This document shows, in pieces, positions 51,761 to 62,918 of a stretch of 64,000 nt of DNA. Each line of letters opens with the position of its first letter. The stretch's first letter is position 1. The notes below the pieces were generated by a model, which saw only the letters and a list, made by a program, of their open reading frames with translations, did no database searches and had not been told where the DNA came from. The DNA comes from Scolanthus callimorphus (lineage: Eukaryota > Cnidaria > Anthozoa > Actiniaria > Edwardsiidae). The stretch is taken from contig CM066915.1 of the NCBI GenBank assembly GCA_033964015.1, positions 12,981,573 through 13,045,572 of the forward strand, read 5' to 3'. A program made the position numbers and the translations under genes.

Positions 51761-53205
51761 GGTGGGTCTCACATGTTTTTTATAGCTTGAGCTATTTTTA
51801 GAATCAGTTGCGCGGGAAAAATTAGCCAATCAGAATTCTTCCTTACATAGTGACGTCACGCGTCAGAGCTCTGCTTTTAACCAGTGGCTAAATCTATTTT
51901 TACTTGCAGCTCTTTTCGAGATGGAAAACCCGGGTGAAAATGTTATCTCTTTGCATGGTTTATGATTGTACAAGTTGAGTAAACTAAAACAGATGACAGA
52001 TGGCTTCAGACATCAAGAAAAATTACTTGAAAACAATCTAAAGGACTAAGGGAAAGCAGAAAAGAACCGCGGCCTCGCTTCTTCTCGACACGGTTCTCGC
52101 ACAGCAAAAAGTTCATGAAGGACTATAAATTTATGCACTAAAGCTGATGAATTTGGTGGCCACGTATGGATTAGGGAAGCATAAAGGATTTACAACGAAG
52201 TACCAGGACTATGTGGATGATTTGATTTCTAATTGGGTACACGGACAATGAGATGAAGTTCGCTACTATACAAACGATACAAGCCGGAAGGCGAGAATGA
52301 AAGTTTGTCAAAAACTTTACAAGGAGTCCGAAAAAACTGAACACATACAACTCGGTAAGCCGGGACTAGGTACTTCTTCAATTCCTAAGTCGACATGGAC
52401 TTTTTTAGTTTCTTCTTTTTTTTTTTTTTCATTTGTGTGAAATTATTTTTTTGATGCACGAAATTTGTCAAGTTTGTTTGCGAGAACTGGAGTAGTAGCG
52501 TTGAACTTGTTCTTGAACTGCTTGAATGAAGCACGACTTGAAAGAGTTGATCAGGCGTTTATTAAAAATACTTTATAAACGACAGAAGTTTATTGCCTAC
52601 ATTCTATAAACTATTTGACAAAAAAAATGAATGGTAATAAAGTGTTACTACTACTACCGGTGCGAAAGGTGTAGGCACTGCATGCACTCTGCGAATCGAC
52701 AGGAAACAGCGAGTGTTTTCTAAAATTGTCGGCAAACGGAGCACTGCTTTGATTTCATGAAATACATGGCAGTCGAGGATGGCATCTGCTTCACAACCAG
52801 TCAGTCTGAGGGCAAAAGTTAGCTTATAAAGTTGTTGATGTTCCTCTTGTAGCCTACTACTTTGGTCTTTTTATTTGCCTATTTGCTGCTCGCTAACAAT
52901 CATCTGAATCATAACAATTTTTAACACTTCTTGGATATTGTACGCCTGCTAGCTTGACACTTCATCGTGTGCTTTGCTATTTTTGCACACTGGATCTAAA
53001 TCACTAGACTAGTAAAAATATTTGCTTCATTTTGGCAAAGGGATAAAGTAAAAGCCGTTCTTGTCGTGTCAGAGGAAGATTTCGTATTTCGTGCGCCTGC
53101 TGCATGTATGACGTAATTTGTTTACTTCTCTCTGATTGGTTAATTTTTCGCGCGAAAATCTAAAAATAGCCCAAGCTATAAAACACATGTGAGAACCACC
53201 CATTA
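51756..53205. mobile_element. 1.4-kb inverted-repeat segment within the hAT right end
   Basis: TAATGGGTGGGTCTCACATG and its inverse bound the segment, with arms of ~90 bp running through ATAGCTTGRGCTATTTTTAGA and CGCGMGAAAAATTARCCAATC. A solo CRE-element tail (TTAACCAGTGGCTAAATCTA, ~51880) follows the left arm. The interior has no recognised gene. Confidence 0.5.
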
Positions 53206-53236
53206 GGGGATGCACGCTCCTACTTATGAGCTTCTG

Positions 53237-53495
53237 CTATAGGTTTAATACCAGAAAAATAAAGAAAAAATCATATCTCCCGAAGGGTAGCTTCTGTAGA
53301 AGCCAAACTTGGACAAACTTTCAAAGACCATAAGAGGAACTCTATACCAAAGTCACGTGCCCTTACGTCATCTAAATGATCCATAATGCTCGTGACGTTC
53401 AAAAATCAACTCGATAGTACATACTATACGTTTTTCCCTTAGGTATGGTGCTCCGCTTGCGCGGGCCTTCGGCCCGCGCTGGAGCTCCGCTATTA
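53237..53495 (-). mobile_element. CRE-repeat element copy B, head half
   Basis: Reverse complement of the head of copies A and C, ending in the GC-rich hairpin GCGCGGGCCTTCGGCCCGCG (53459-53480) and AGCTCCGCT. It continues the tail half at 45853-46811 across the hAT insertion. Confidence 0.8.
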
Positions 53496-53496
53496 T

Positions 53497-55026
53497 GATT
53501 GTAATCAGGAGCCGAAGGCCCGCGCAAGCGGAGCACCATACCTAAGGAAAAAACGTATAGTATACTATCGAGTTGATTTTTGAACGTCACAAGCATTATG
53601 GATCATTTTGATGACGTCATTGATGACGTAAGGGCACGTGACTTTGGTATAGAGTTCCTCTTATGGTCTTTGAAAGTTTGTCCAAGTTTGGCTTCTACAG
53701 AAGCTACCCTTCGGGAGATATTTTTTCTTTATTTTTCTGGTATTAAACCTATAGCGTACGCCGTCCGTGTACACATGGGAACCCTGTGGTATGCAAAGAA
53801 AAAATTATATCTCCTCAAGGGAACATGCTAAGACAACCATACTTGGGATATTTTGTCTATGCCACAAGGGGGGTGCTGTAACACGGACACGTGATGTGAC
53901 GTCATCGATGACGTCATCAGTGATTGAAAAATTAATATCTTGTGAAGGGAAGACTCTAAGGCTAGTTTTAGACGTCGAACTTAATTCTGTCGCACTAAAT
54001 TGAATGGGTTTATTAGCCAGTGAAAACAAGTTATTTCGATATGAGTGATTTTATGAGGTTAATATAATCCGTCTGGCCAATGGAGAAGATCTCAGCCCTG
54101 ATTTTATGAGCGCTGGAAGGATTCAAAATTGTAATTTTGCACGGCAGTAGCGCGGCGTTGGCACGGCAGATAGTGCCGTTCCTAATGCAAATGAGCTCAA
54201 GACAATAGCTCTAACTAACTAAACAATCGGAAATTGACATTTAGTGCGACAAGAATTAAGTTCGAGGTCTAAAACTAGCCTAAAACAACCAAACTTTGGT
54301 AGTATAGTCTAGGTCACCAGGTGAGCGAAATTAAGTGGTCACGTGATATGACGTCATCGATGACGTCATCTATGCTTCAAAAATGAATATCTCATGAAAG
54401 GAAGACTCTAAAACAACCAAACTTGGGTAGTGTAGTCTAGGTCACTAGATGAGCGAAATGAAGTGGTCACGTGATGTGACGTCATCGATGACGTCATCTA
54501 TGCTTGAAAAATCAATATCTCGTGAAGGGAAGACTCTAAAACAACTAAACTTGGGTAGTGTAGTCTAGGCCACCAGATAAGCGAAATGAGGTGGTCACGT
54601 GATATGACGCCATCGATGACGTCATATATGTTTGAAAAATGAATATCTCATGAAAGGAAGACTCTTAACCAACCAAACTTGGGTAATGTAGTCCAGGTCA
54701 CCAGATGAGCGAAATGAAGTGGTCACGTGATGTGACGTCATCGATGACGTCATCTATGCTTGAAAAATCAATATCTCGTGAAGGGAAGACTCTAAAACAA
54801 CCAAACTTTGGTAGTGTAGTCTAGGTCACTAGATGAGCGAAATGAAGTGGTCACGTGATATGACGTCATCGATGACGTCATCTATGCTTGAAAAAATAAA
54901 ATCTCGTGAAGGGAAGACTCTAAAGCAACCATGTAAACCAGGTACACATGGGAATCCCTTTCATTCACACAGAAAATTTTATAACCAGCAGCTCCGCTTT
55001 TAGCCAGTGGCTAAATCTATATATTA
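53497..55026 (+). mobile_element. CRE-repeat element copy C (complete, head-to-head with copy B)
   Basis: The head abuts copy B with only a short AT-rich spacer (ATTATGATTGTAAT), giving a ~260-bp palindromic junction. The body carries TGATGACGTCATTGATGACG near 53610 and about six ~126-bp units with GTCACGTGATRTGACGTCAT and CGATGACGTCATC. It ends with the TTTAGCCAGTGGCTAAA palindrome and TCTATATATTA at 55026. It has no protein gene and contains the MITE at 53960-54280. Confidence 0.8.
53960..54280. mobile_element. PIF/Harbinger-like MITE
   Basis: Ends GGCTAGTTTTAGACGTCGAA and the near-inverse TTCGAGGTCTAAAACTAGCC are flanked by TAA (53957-53959, 54281-54283). Removing the element and one TAA restores the CRE unit GACTCTAAAACAACC exactly. 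Confidence 0.9.
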
Positions 55027-55419
55027 AGTATATTGGGCTGCAACTCTTATGGAAAAATAAACTATCTATCTATCTATCAATTTGCAGCGACCAACGATAG
55101 GTCCGCGCTTTCGACCAACTTCAGGGCTTCCAGAATATTGAGGCCACCAGAGCATCGATCGTTGCCTTTTTCAGGCCACTCGTTTCACACCAGCTAGCGA
55201 AGTCAAATTCACTCGTCAATTTCAAAGTATGCCAAAAACATTTACAGGAGTATATGATTTGCCGCTTTTCAGCTTGTAATCAACATGTATGTGATTTACT
55301 AACCCACAGCACTTATTTATACACCTAGCACGGGCGGGCATCGGAATTTCCGCCGCCTGTATTTAATTGTGATAAACAAGTCTATTGAAGAGTAGGTTAA
55401 AAACAAATAAAATCTTTTT
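55027..55419. other. LINE-type tail and intergenic stretch
   Basis: TTGGGCTGCAACTC...AAAATAAACTATCTATCTAT (55034-55079) looks like the 3' end of a LINE with a (CTAT)n tail. The rest to 55419 shows nothing recognisable. Confidence 0.4.
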
Positions 55420-56525
55420 AATAACTATTAATAAATAACAGAAACATATAAGTGAGTTGAAACGTGTAACAGACGAATGAATCTGATGTGACAACCTGCG
55501 AACAACTCGCGATCAATAAACACCATATTTGGAAAACAATGTCCTTGCATGCAGCCAATCAAAATTCAGATGTGACTTTTCACTGCACACGGCAGGCTTC
55601 GGTGCTCGTTTTGCAAAGCTACTTCTGATTCATCGATGCTTGCAGATTTTGGAAGCCTTACCGGCTTTTCTACGAGATTTCCTGTTGGAAAACCAATTAA
55701 CTTTGTAAGAAGAACTTCCAAGCTCGACCAAAATGCATAAATTTCTCAGAAGGAGAAAAATAACTCGGGAATTGAGCATATTTTGCAAAGTAAACTCACA
55801 CCACTCTGACTTTCGGGACTTCAAGAAAAAGATGTTGGCCAAGCAGAGTTTTTATGGCTAGGACCTCTGAGAAACTATTGTAGAAATAACCAGAACGGGA
55901 GAAATGAATATCAACGTCGGCTACATTCTGTTGATCAAAAGGAACGAAGGAGAAAAACAGCTCGGCTATTTGCAAGGGATCCGTTCTTGAAACAACAAAC
56001 ACAGAAGAAGGGAAATTAGAGTAGTTCTCCAGTGCTCTTAGTTATAAACTTCAAGATATGTTGTCGTTGAATTTGTACTGGAAAATGAGATGTCAAAGAA
56101 AGAACGATGGATCCAATCAAGAACAAACAAGTTAAGGCTCGACAAAAAATGTGGTTGTTTTTTCTTTCAGTAGTGAATTTTAAAACAACGTTTAGTTTAT
56201 AAATTAACTTATCGATTTTATTTCTTTATAAATTGTTGTCTCTAGATTTTCATTTGTTCTTCTTCGTGGTGCTTTTAAGCCTGATTTTTGGATTTTGAGC
56301 ATGGAAAAGAAACATTTCTCAACTCATTTGTGCTTCTGTTGTGGGGAGTTCGCGCGCGTTATTTTTAGAAAACATGACGAATAACATCTCCCGTTGCTGA
56401 TTGGCTAAGCGATAAATCTGTTGCTTTCCAAATATGGTGTTTATTGATCGCGAGTTGTTCGCAGGTTGTCGCGCTGTTACACGTTTCAACTCACTTATAT
56501 GTTTCTGTAAATAATTCATAAAATC
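55420..56525. repeat. Inverted-repeat element, ~1.1 kb
   Basis: Arm 55424-55535 (GAAACATATAAGTGAGTTGA...CGCGATCAATAAACACC) pairs with 56428-56520 at high identity. The interior has two short minus-strand frames without motifs. Its type is not determined. Confidence 0.55.
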
Positions 56526-56555
56526 AATATTATTTGTCAAAAAATGAGTTTCTCG

Positions 56556-56868
56556 TTTGGTTAAGTTCTAGTCCGTGAGAATTAAATAGAACCACCCAGT
56601 TTTGTATCATCTGAGTGAAACATATGTGTGCTACAAAAGCGTGTCAGCGATTTCAAACTGTTTCTTTGTTCCAATTTTATGACGATTGTTCTTTCAGTCC
56701 GAACTTTTTCGGTTACTATCTAACTTCAAAACGCAATAAAATCCTAAATATTGAACATACAAAAATTCGCTGGCACACTTTGGGATTCCACCTTAGTGTC
56801 ATTCATTTTGATACAAAACCGGGTGGTTCTATTTAATGCTGACGGACTAGAACTTACCGACATGAGAA
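56556..56868. mobile_element. MITE with TAAGTTCTAGTCCGT arms
   Basis: Arms GTTCTAGTCCGT...ATTAAATAGAACCACC and the inverse enclose a second inverted pair, GTGTGCTACAAAAGCGTGTC/GGCACACTTT. No coding capacity. Confidence 0.6.
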
Positions 56869-57016
56869 AATCAGTTTCTCACAAATATATATTGATTTTC
56901 TTAATTATTTATTAATAGTTATTAAAAATATTAGTTTTGTTTTGTACTCTTCAAAAGCTTTATAATGATATATTATACATGTACGTAGCTTAAAAGCAGA
57001 CGAAATGACAACCATA

Positions 57017-58270
57017 CCGTAAACCTTCGCGAGAACCTTTCGCGCAAAAATTCCCTACGCGGCGCATTTAAATAAACCCTAATAAACTTTATATCATTCT
57101 AAAGCTTAATAAACGATCGTTGCCGCAGTTTTTATTCTGTGTTTTCGAAATCTGCTCTGACGCTGAAAGGAAAACGATAAAACGGGACGATTTAAATATG
57201 CAAAATGTTCGTATAGAAATACGCCGCGCATTGGCTTGAATTTTGTCTTCAATCAATCAACACATATTGAATTACTAAAGTGTGTCGGCGATTCTAGAAT
57301 AATAACATTCAAAAGTTGAAGGTTCATTTATTTGACGAGTTTCGGCTTCGAACAGTAATAAAAGTGCGAGAAATCAAAATATCCAAAATCGCTGACACAC
57401 TTTCGAAGATCAATGTTCTGACTAACTGCTCGATTAAATATGCAAAATGTTCGTATAGAAATACGCCGCGCATTGGCTTGAATTTTGTCTTCAATCAATC
57501 AACACATATTGAATTACTAAAGTGTGTCGGCGATTCTAGAATAATAACATTCAAAAGTTGAAGGTTCATTTATTTGACGAGTTTCGGCTTCGAACAGTAA
57601 TAAAAGTGCGAGAAATCAAAATATCCAAAATCGCTGACACACTTTCGAAGATCAATGTTCTGACTAACTGCTCGCCAAATTTGAAGGCAAACGTATAAAT
57701 CCCGTATAAATCCTTGTGGGTGAACAGTTTGCGCCTTTCCATCGAATCGGCAGCAAAATCAGTACGGAGTTATAGCCATTTCAAGTTGTGTCAACATCTG
57801 AAGCGCTAACAGCAGGAGAGCAAACAAACGTGACATGATCGACCAATTCGAGGCAAGTCTTCTCTATGCGCGGAAAAGTATTACTGCGCTCAGATTTCAT
57901 GTTGCGCTTCTGCTTCGGCCGGTAGTTGCTAGAACTAAACTTGTGGCAATCTCTTAGAACTCAAATATTTCCCCAAAAAGCGCAATTTTGATGTTCGTAT
58001 GAAATAAAATGGCCAAAGTACCAAGAAAGAAAACTGCAGCGCCGAAGGCTTCTGCCTCCTCAACAAAGCAACCAAGTAAACAGGATTAAAGATTATAGCG
58101 CCTGAATCGTGTAACGCAATACAGGGAGAAAACTTGATTTTTTTATTTTTCTCCGCGAAATACATGATAATTTAAGATTTGTTATGGGGAATATTGAAGT
58201 TCTTACCCTTAATTATTGACTAGGCAAAAAATAAATAAATTGTCATAAAGATGCCCGCGAAGGTTTACGG
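57017..58270. mobile_element. TA-flanked 1.25-kb element
   Basis: CCGTAAACCTTCGCG and CGCGAAGGTTTACGG are perfect ends, flanked by TA (57015-57016, 58271-58272), fitting Tc1/mariner targeting. It contains a 242-bp tandem duplication (57193-57676). There is no transposase. The TIR is short (~15-18 bp). Confidence 0.7.
57193..57676 (+). repeat. 242-bp tandem duplication, essentially identical copies
   Basis: The unit from TATGCAAAATGTTCGTATAG to CTGACTAACTGCTCG occurs twice with no difference noticed. Each unit contains the inverted pair AAAGTGTGTCGGCGATT / AATCGCTGACACACTTT. Either a very recent duplication or an assembly artefact. Confidence 0.85.
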
Positions 58271-58615
58271 TATCCTTAACCCAGAAATCAGTGACGATTT
58301 TATAGCAATTTAGCGAGTTTAGCGATTGCTCTTATACAAAGCCATATAAACACTATAAATATCGCCAAGCCAGAATAAACTTTGGCCAAACTTTAAACTT
58401 TTTATAGCCATTAACGACCATTGTACTTGGGCTGCCTGTGCTGAAAAATCGTACTTGGTCTTGATATTTGGAAACTTTCCACAAGGTGACTCCTTTTAAC
58501 AGCCTGACTTTCGTTTTGCAGAAGCCTTTCCATGAACATTATGATTGGTTTTCAAAATCGCGGCGTGAGTCAACGTATTCAACTTTTGTCGAAAATTTCT
58601 GGATTCGCCACTGTT
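58271..58615. other. Intergenic stretch, nothing recognised
   Basis: No repeat or gene seen between the TA-flanked element and the Gypsy 5' duplication. Confidence 0.35.
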
Positions 58616-58620
58616 GTAAT

Positions 58621-58778
58621 TGTTGTGTGATTCGATAGTCACGTGACTTGTGACGTGACAACCACGTTGTACGAGAGCAGACAGCGACCTGAGTTGTCAA
58701 GTTGTTATGTTTTGGATCAGTAAAACTATGAGCTCGATAGCTTGTTCATTTTAGTTCTTTAAAACCAAGGACTTAACA
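58621..58778 (+). repeat. 5' LTR and adjoining primer-binding site
   Basis: The LTR begins TGTTGTGTGA. Near its start lies GTCACGTGACTTGTGACGTG, an E-box plus CRE-like half sites recalling the core of the CRE-repeat elements. The primer-binding site TGGCGTCAGAAGTTGGG follows directly at 58779; the matching tRNA was not determined. Confidence 0.9.
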
Positions 58779-58892
58779 TGGCGTCAGAAGTTGGGATTGG
58801 AAGGGATTTAGCGTGAAAAGTGTGGATTTCCAAAGATTTCGCAAGTTCCATTCCGCAGACAAAGACAAACCAGTGTTGAACTTGGAGACAAG

Positions 58893-60815
58893 ATGACGTC
58901 GAGCAAAGTGCAAAATCCGGATCCTTTCGACTTCAATCATCCTGAGCTGTGGGAGAAGTGGATAAGAAGGTTTAACAGGTACCGCTATGCTTTTGATATG
59001 CACAAGAAAAGCCAGGAAATGCAGGTAAACTCGTTATTGTACTCGATGGGCGACTCAGCTGATGATGTGCTTACAACCTTCGTGTTTGCGAACGAAGCTG
59101 ATAAGCTAAATTATGACAAAGTCAAAGAGAAATTTGATGAATACTTTACCGTCAGGCGTAATGTGATTTACGAACGAGCAAAATTCAACCAGCGTAAGCA
59201 AGAAGAAAGCGAAACGTCTGAGATGTTCATTACTTCGTTGTATTGTTTAGCTGAGAATTGTAATTATGGCCCCCGGAGAGATGAAATGATAAGAGACAGA
59301 ATCGTAGTTGGTGTGAAAGATGCAAAACTTAGCGAGAAAATGCAACTGGAATCGGAATTAACCCTAGATAAAGCTGTAAAAATGGTTCGCGAGAGTGAGA
59401 GTGTTAAGAAACAACAAAGCACCATAAGAACTGACATAGCTAACCCAGCTAATGTTGATGCTATCAAAACTCCCGCTAGAAATAAGAAACCACAGCAGCG
59501 TAAGAATAATTTCCATAATAAAGGAAAAGCTGTAAGCCAACCTACTAAGCAGAAATCTTGTCAGCGATGTGGAGGTCCACCACACCAAAAGAAATATTGT
59601 AAAGCGGCGCAAGTAGTTTGTCATAATTGCTCTCTAAAAGGACATTATGCAAGAGTTTGCAAGAATTCTGAGCGAGTTGGTGAAGTCAGTGCAGATGATG
59701 TAGGCACCGATAAACCGCTTGAGAGTGTTTTCCTAGGTGAAATAAGTGGAGAGAGTGGTGAAAATTCAGAGCAATGGAGAGCGAATGTTGCAGTCAATGG
59801 GCATGTGTTTAAATTCAAACTAGATAGTGGTGCGGATGTGTGCGTCATTTCAGAAGATGATTTTTATAAGCTAAAGTATCCAATAACAGTCCAAAAGCCA
59901 GACAAGAAGTTATTTGGTCCATGCAAGACACCATTGAGATGCATAGGCAAATTTTCTGCAACCCTTGAAAGCAATGGGAAGTCATGTCAAGAAGACATTT
60001 ATGTTGTTTCTGGATTAGAACAACCCCTCTTAGGAAGGCAGGCATGTCATAAACTTGGAACTATTTCAAGAATAAACTCTGTTGAGACCAAAGGGATGAA
60101 TTTTTACCAAGAGAAATTTCCCAAGCTGTTTACTGGACTAGGTTGTATTGAGGGAGACTATGATATCAACGTAGAAGAGAATGCTGAGCCTTATAACCTC
60201 ACTACACCTAGACGTATTCCCATTCCATTACTTCCAAAAGTGAAGGCTGAGATTGAAAGAATGAAGAGTTTGGGAGTGATTGAGAAAGTAGACCAGCCAA
60301 CCAAGTGGTGCTCCCCGATTGTAGTTGTTCCTAAAAAGGGTGGGTCCTCTGTGCGAATATGTGGGGACTTTGTTCAGTTAAACCAAGCTGTTCAAAGGGA
60401 AGTTCACCCTATGCCAACCACTGATGAAACGCTCGCAAAGCTATCAGGCGCAAAGATTGTAACCAAACTTGATGCAAATTTAGGATTTTGGCAGAGAAAG
60501 CTGAGTGAGAATTCCAAATTACTTACTACATTCATTACTCCATGGGACAGATTTTGTTATCGGAGGTTCCCTTCAGCTCCTGAACATTTCCAGAAAGTGA
60601 TGCTCAGAGTGTTAGGTGGCCTACCAGGTCAAGTGTGTCAAGTTGATGACATCCTAGTTTTTGGTGCTACCCAGAATGAGCACGATGAGAGATTGATGGC
60701 AGTCCTAGAGAGGCTAGAGAGCGCCAATATAACACTTAACCCGGAGAAGTGTGTGTTTTCCCAAGAGCGAGTCGAGTTCCTAGGCATATTATTGGCAAGG
60801 AGGGGATACAGATAG
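58893..60815 (+). CDS. Gypsy Gag-protease-reverse transcriptase frame (truncated by frameshift)
   Basis: ATG at 58893, 640 codons. Residues ~1-200 are Gag. Two CCHC knuckles follow (C223/C226/H231/C236 and C243/C246/H251/C256), then the protease active site DSGA (311-314). The reverse transcriptase runs from ~residue 420; its catalytic VDD is at 584-586. Between RRFP and SAPEHF (~60571) about four residues are missing compared with the family, removing a conserved loop in frame. The frame ends early because of a shift near 60783. Gag, protease and polymerase are fused in one frame without a gag-pol shift. The loop deletion suggests polymerase loss even before the frameshift. Confidence 0.85.
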   Translation: MTSSKVQNPDPFDFNHPELWEKWIRRFNRYRYAFDMHKKSQEMQVNSLLYSMGDSADDVLTTFVFANEADKLNYDKVKEKFDEYFTVRRNVIYERAKFNQRKQEESETSEMFITSLYCLAENCNYGPRRDEMIRDRIVVGVKDAKLSEKMQLESELTLDKAVKMVRESESVKKQQSTIRTDIANPANVDAIKTPARNKKPQQRKNNFHNKGKAVSQPTKQKSCQRCGGPPHQKKYCKAAQVVCHNCSLKGHYARVCKNSERVGEVSADDVGTDKPLESVFLGEISGESGENSEQWRANVAVNGHVFKFKLDSGADVCVISEDDFYKLKYPITVQKPDKKLFGPCKTPLRCIGKFSATLESNGKSCQEDIYVVSGLEQPLLGRQACHKLGTISRINSVETKGMNFYQEKFPKLFTGLGCIEGDYDINVEENAEPYNLTTPRRIPIPLLPKVKAEIERMKSLGVIEKVDQPTKWCSPIVVVPKKGGSSVRICGDFVQLNQAVQREVHPMPTTDETLAKLSGAKIVTKLDANLGFWQRKLSENSKLLTTFITPWDRFCYRRFPSAPEHFQKVMLRVLGGLPGQVCQVDDILVFGATQNEHDERLMAVLERLESANITLNPEKCVFSQERVEFLGILLARRGYR

Positions 60816-62827
60816 ATCCGCGAAAGGTAGAAGCTATCAGAAAGTTGAAAGAGCCAGGTGACGTAGGCGAATTGAGAAGATTTCTGGGTATGGTAAACCA
60901 TCTAGGCAAATATGTTGTCAATCTCGCAGACAAAACCAAGCCACTGCGTGATTTGCTGAATAAAGATAGTGCATGGTTATGGGAAGAAGCCCATCAGGAA
61001 GCTTTCAGCGATATCAAGCATGCACTCAGCACAGCGCCAACCCTAGCAATATACGATCCTGCAAAGGAAACACAAAAGTTTCAGCTGATGCATCCTCCTA
61101 TGGACTAGGCGCGGTATTGACACAAGCAGATGAAGACGGAAACTGGAAGCCGGTAGCTTACATATCCCGAGCTATGACAGATACAGAACAGTGCTATGCT
61201 CAAGTAGAGAAGGAAGCATTAGCGACTACATGGGCTTGTGAAAGATTCTCGGATTACCTCATTGGTAAGACATATCACGTAGAAACTGACCATAAACCGC
61301 TTGTTTCTCTTTTAGGGTCTAAGAACCTAAATGAGATGCCACCCAGGATTCAGCGCCTGCGAATGAGGCTATTGAGATTTAAGTATACCATCTCACATGT
61401 GCCAGGTAAGAAGCTTGTAGTTGCCGACACATTGTCGAGAGCACCTCTTGACACATCAGAGCACAAAGGCTTACAAGATAAAGAGATTGAGCTTTATGTT
61501 GACAGTGTTTTGAGTGAACTCCCAGCTATTGACAAAAGGCTGGATGAAATTCGAGAGCGCCAGAGGGAAGACGATATCTGTAGACAACTTGCAGTTTACT
61601 GTAAGGAAGGATGGCCAGATAAGAGACATTTAACTGGTGTTCTTAGAGCATACTGGATGGAAAGGGGGGAAATCAACTTAGTTCGTGGTCTTTTGATGAA
61701 AGGTCCCAGGCTTATTATCCCAGCAAGTATGAGGCTGGATATGCTTGACCGGATCCATGAAGGACATCAGGGCATTAACAAGTGCCGTGCTCGTGCTAGA
61801 GCATCTGTATGGTGGCCCGGAATCAGTAAGCAAATTGAAGACCTAGTACACGGTTGCAGACAGTGCGCCGAACACAGAAACCCAAGACCAGAACCCCTTA
61901 TACCATCAGTAGTACCCGAAAGGCCATGGCAGAAATTTGGGCAGACTTGTTCTATTTGAAAGGTCGTGCATACCTGATTGTCTTTGATAATTTCAGTAGA
62001 TACATTGAAGTATCATATTTGTCTAACTCACAGTCTTCTCCAGAAACCATCAGAGCACTGAAGTCCATATTTGCAAGACATGGGATTCCACAGATCATTC
62101 GTTCAGATGAAGGTCATCAGTACAAGTCACATGAGTTTAAAAAGTTTGCAAAGGACTGGGGATTTGACTGGATTCCTGTAGTCCAAGGTATGCCCAATCA
62201 AATGGTGCAGTAGAAAGGTCAGTGCAAACTGCAAAGAATGTGATGAGGAAAGAGAAAGATCCAGCAGTTGGATTGCTTGCTTATCGTTCAACGCCACTAG
62301 AGAATGGTTACAGTCCTGCAGAGCTACTATTCGGTAGGAAGATAAGGTCAAGAGTCCCAGTTGCTGAGAGACAGCTACAGCCACAATGGCCAGATTTGAG
62401 TGAGTTTAGAGACCAGGAAGAAGTTAGTAAGCAGCGTCAGAAAGAGCAGTTTGATGCTAGACACGGAGTGCAAGAACTACAAGAACTTCCAGTTGGAGCT
62501 ACAGTGTGGTTGCGAGACTTGAAGGTTCCTGCAACTGTTACGGAAGCAGCAAACACACCCCGTTCTTACATAGTAACCACACCCAAAGGAACAGTGCATA
62601 AAAATAAGAAGTTTTTATGCGAGTTTAAACCTAAAGGTAGTGAGCAAGGCGAGGTCTCTGTAAATGTACAAGATCATGTGTTGCCAGAAGCAGAACCTCT
62701 GATGACATCGCCTAAAGTTACGTCAGATAACCATGTCAAGGCAACGGTCCCGAAAGTTCCAGCATCAACGGTGGTTACCCGTGGGCGTGTCGTCCAACCA
62801 CCAAAACTCTTTATGTTTGAACATTGA
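60783..62827 (+). pseudogene. Gypsy pol remainder: RT end, RNase H, integrase (frame-broken)
   Basis: Continuation in shifting frames. 60.8-61.08 kb is the RT connection (LRRFLGMVNHLGKY). 61.08-61.94 kb is RNase H (VSADASSYGLGAVL, ETDHKPL) and the integrase zinc-binding region (IHEGHQG...CRQC). 61.94-62.20 kb is the integrase core (FDNFSRYIEV, RSDEGHQY). 62.2-62.83 kb is the integrase end (NGYSPAELLFGR) and a C-terminal tail with stop at 62827. Breaks lie near 60783, 61080, 61935 and 62195; each is explicable by one or two bases. No restored sequence is given here. Confidence 0.85.
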
Positions 62828-62918
62828 AAGACTAAACATTTGTTTTGTTACATTATATCAAAATAAGGACATGAGACACTTTTTCAGAGATGTTGTTATT
62901 AGGATTAGGTAAACATCT

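Larger units (their letters stand above)
46812..53236. mobile_element. 6.4-kb hAT-like element, 8-bp duplication
   Basis: TIRs start CAGAAGCTCATAAGTAGGAG (46812) and end CTCCTACTTATGAGCTTCTG (53236), ~30 bp perfect. CTATAGGT is directly repeated at 46804-46811 and 53237-53244, and the empty site is seen in copies A (~7485) and C (~53750). An 8-bp duplication with CA...TG ends fits hAT. Subterminal GCGCGCAGAAYGAGTGCGCA is shared inverted by both sides (~47092, ~51750). A MITE and a 1.4-kb segment interrupt the TIRs. No intact transposase was recognised; a possible degraded CxxC zinc-finger stretch occurs near 47.6 kb. It is probably non-autonomous or decayed. Confidence 0.8.
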
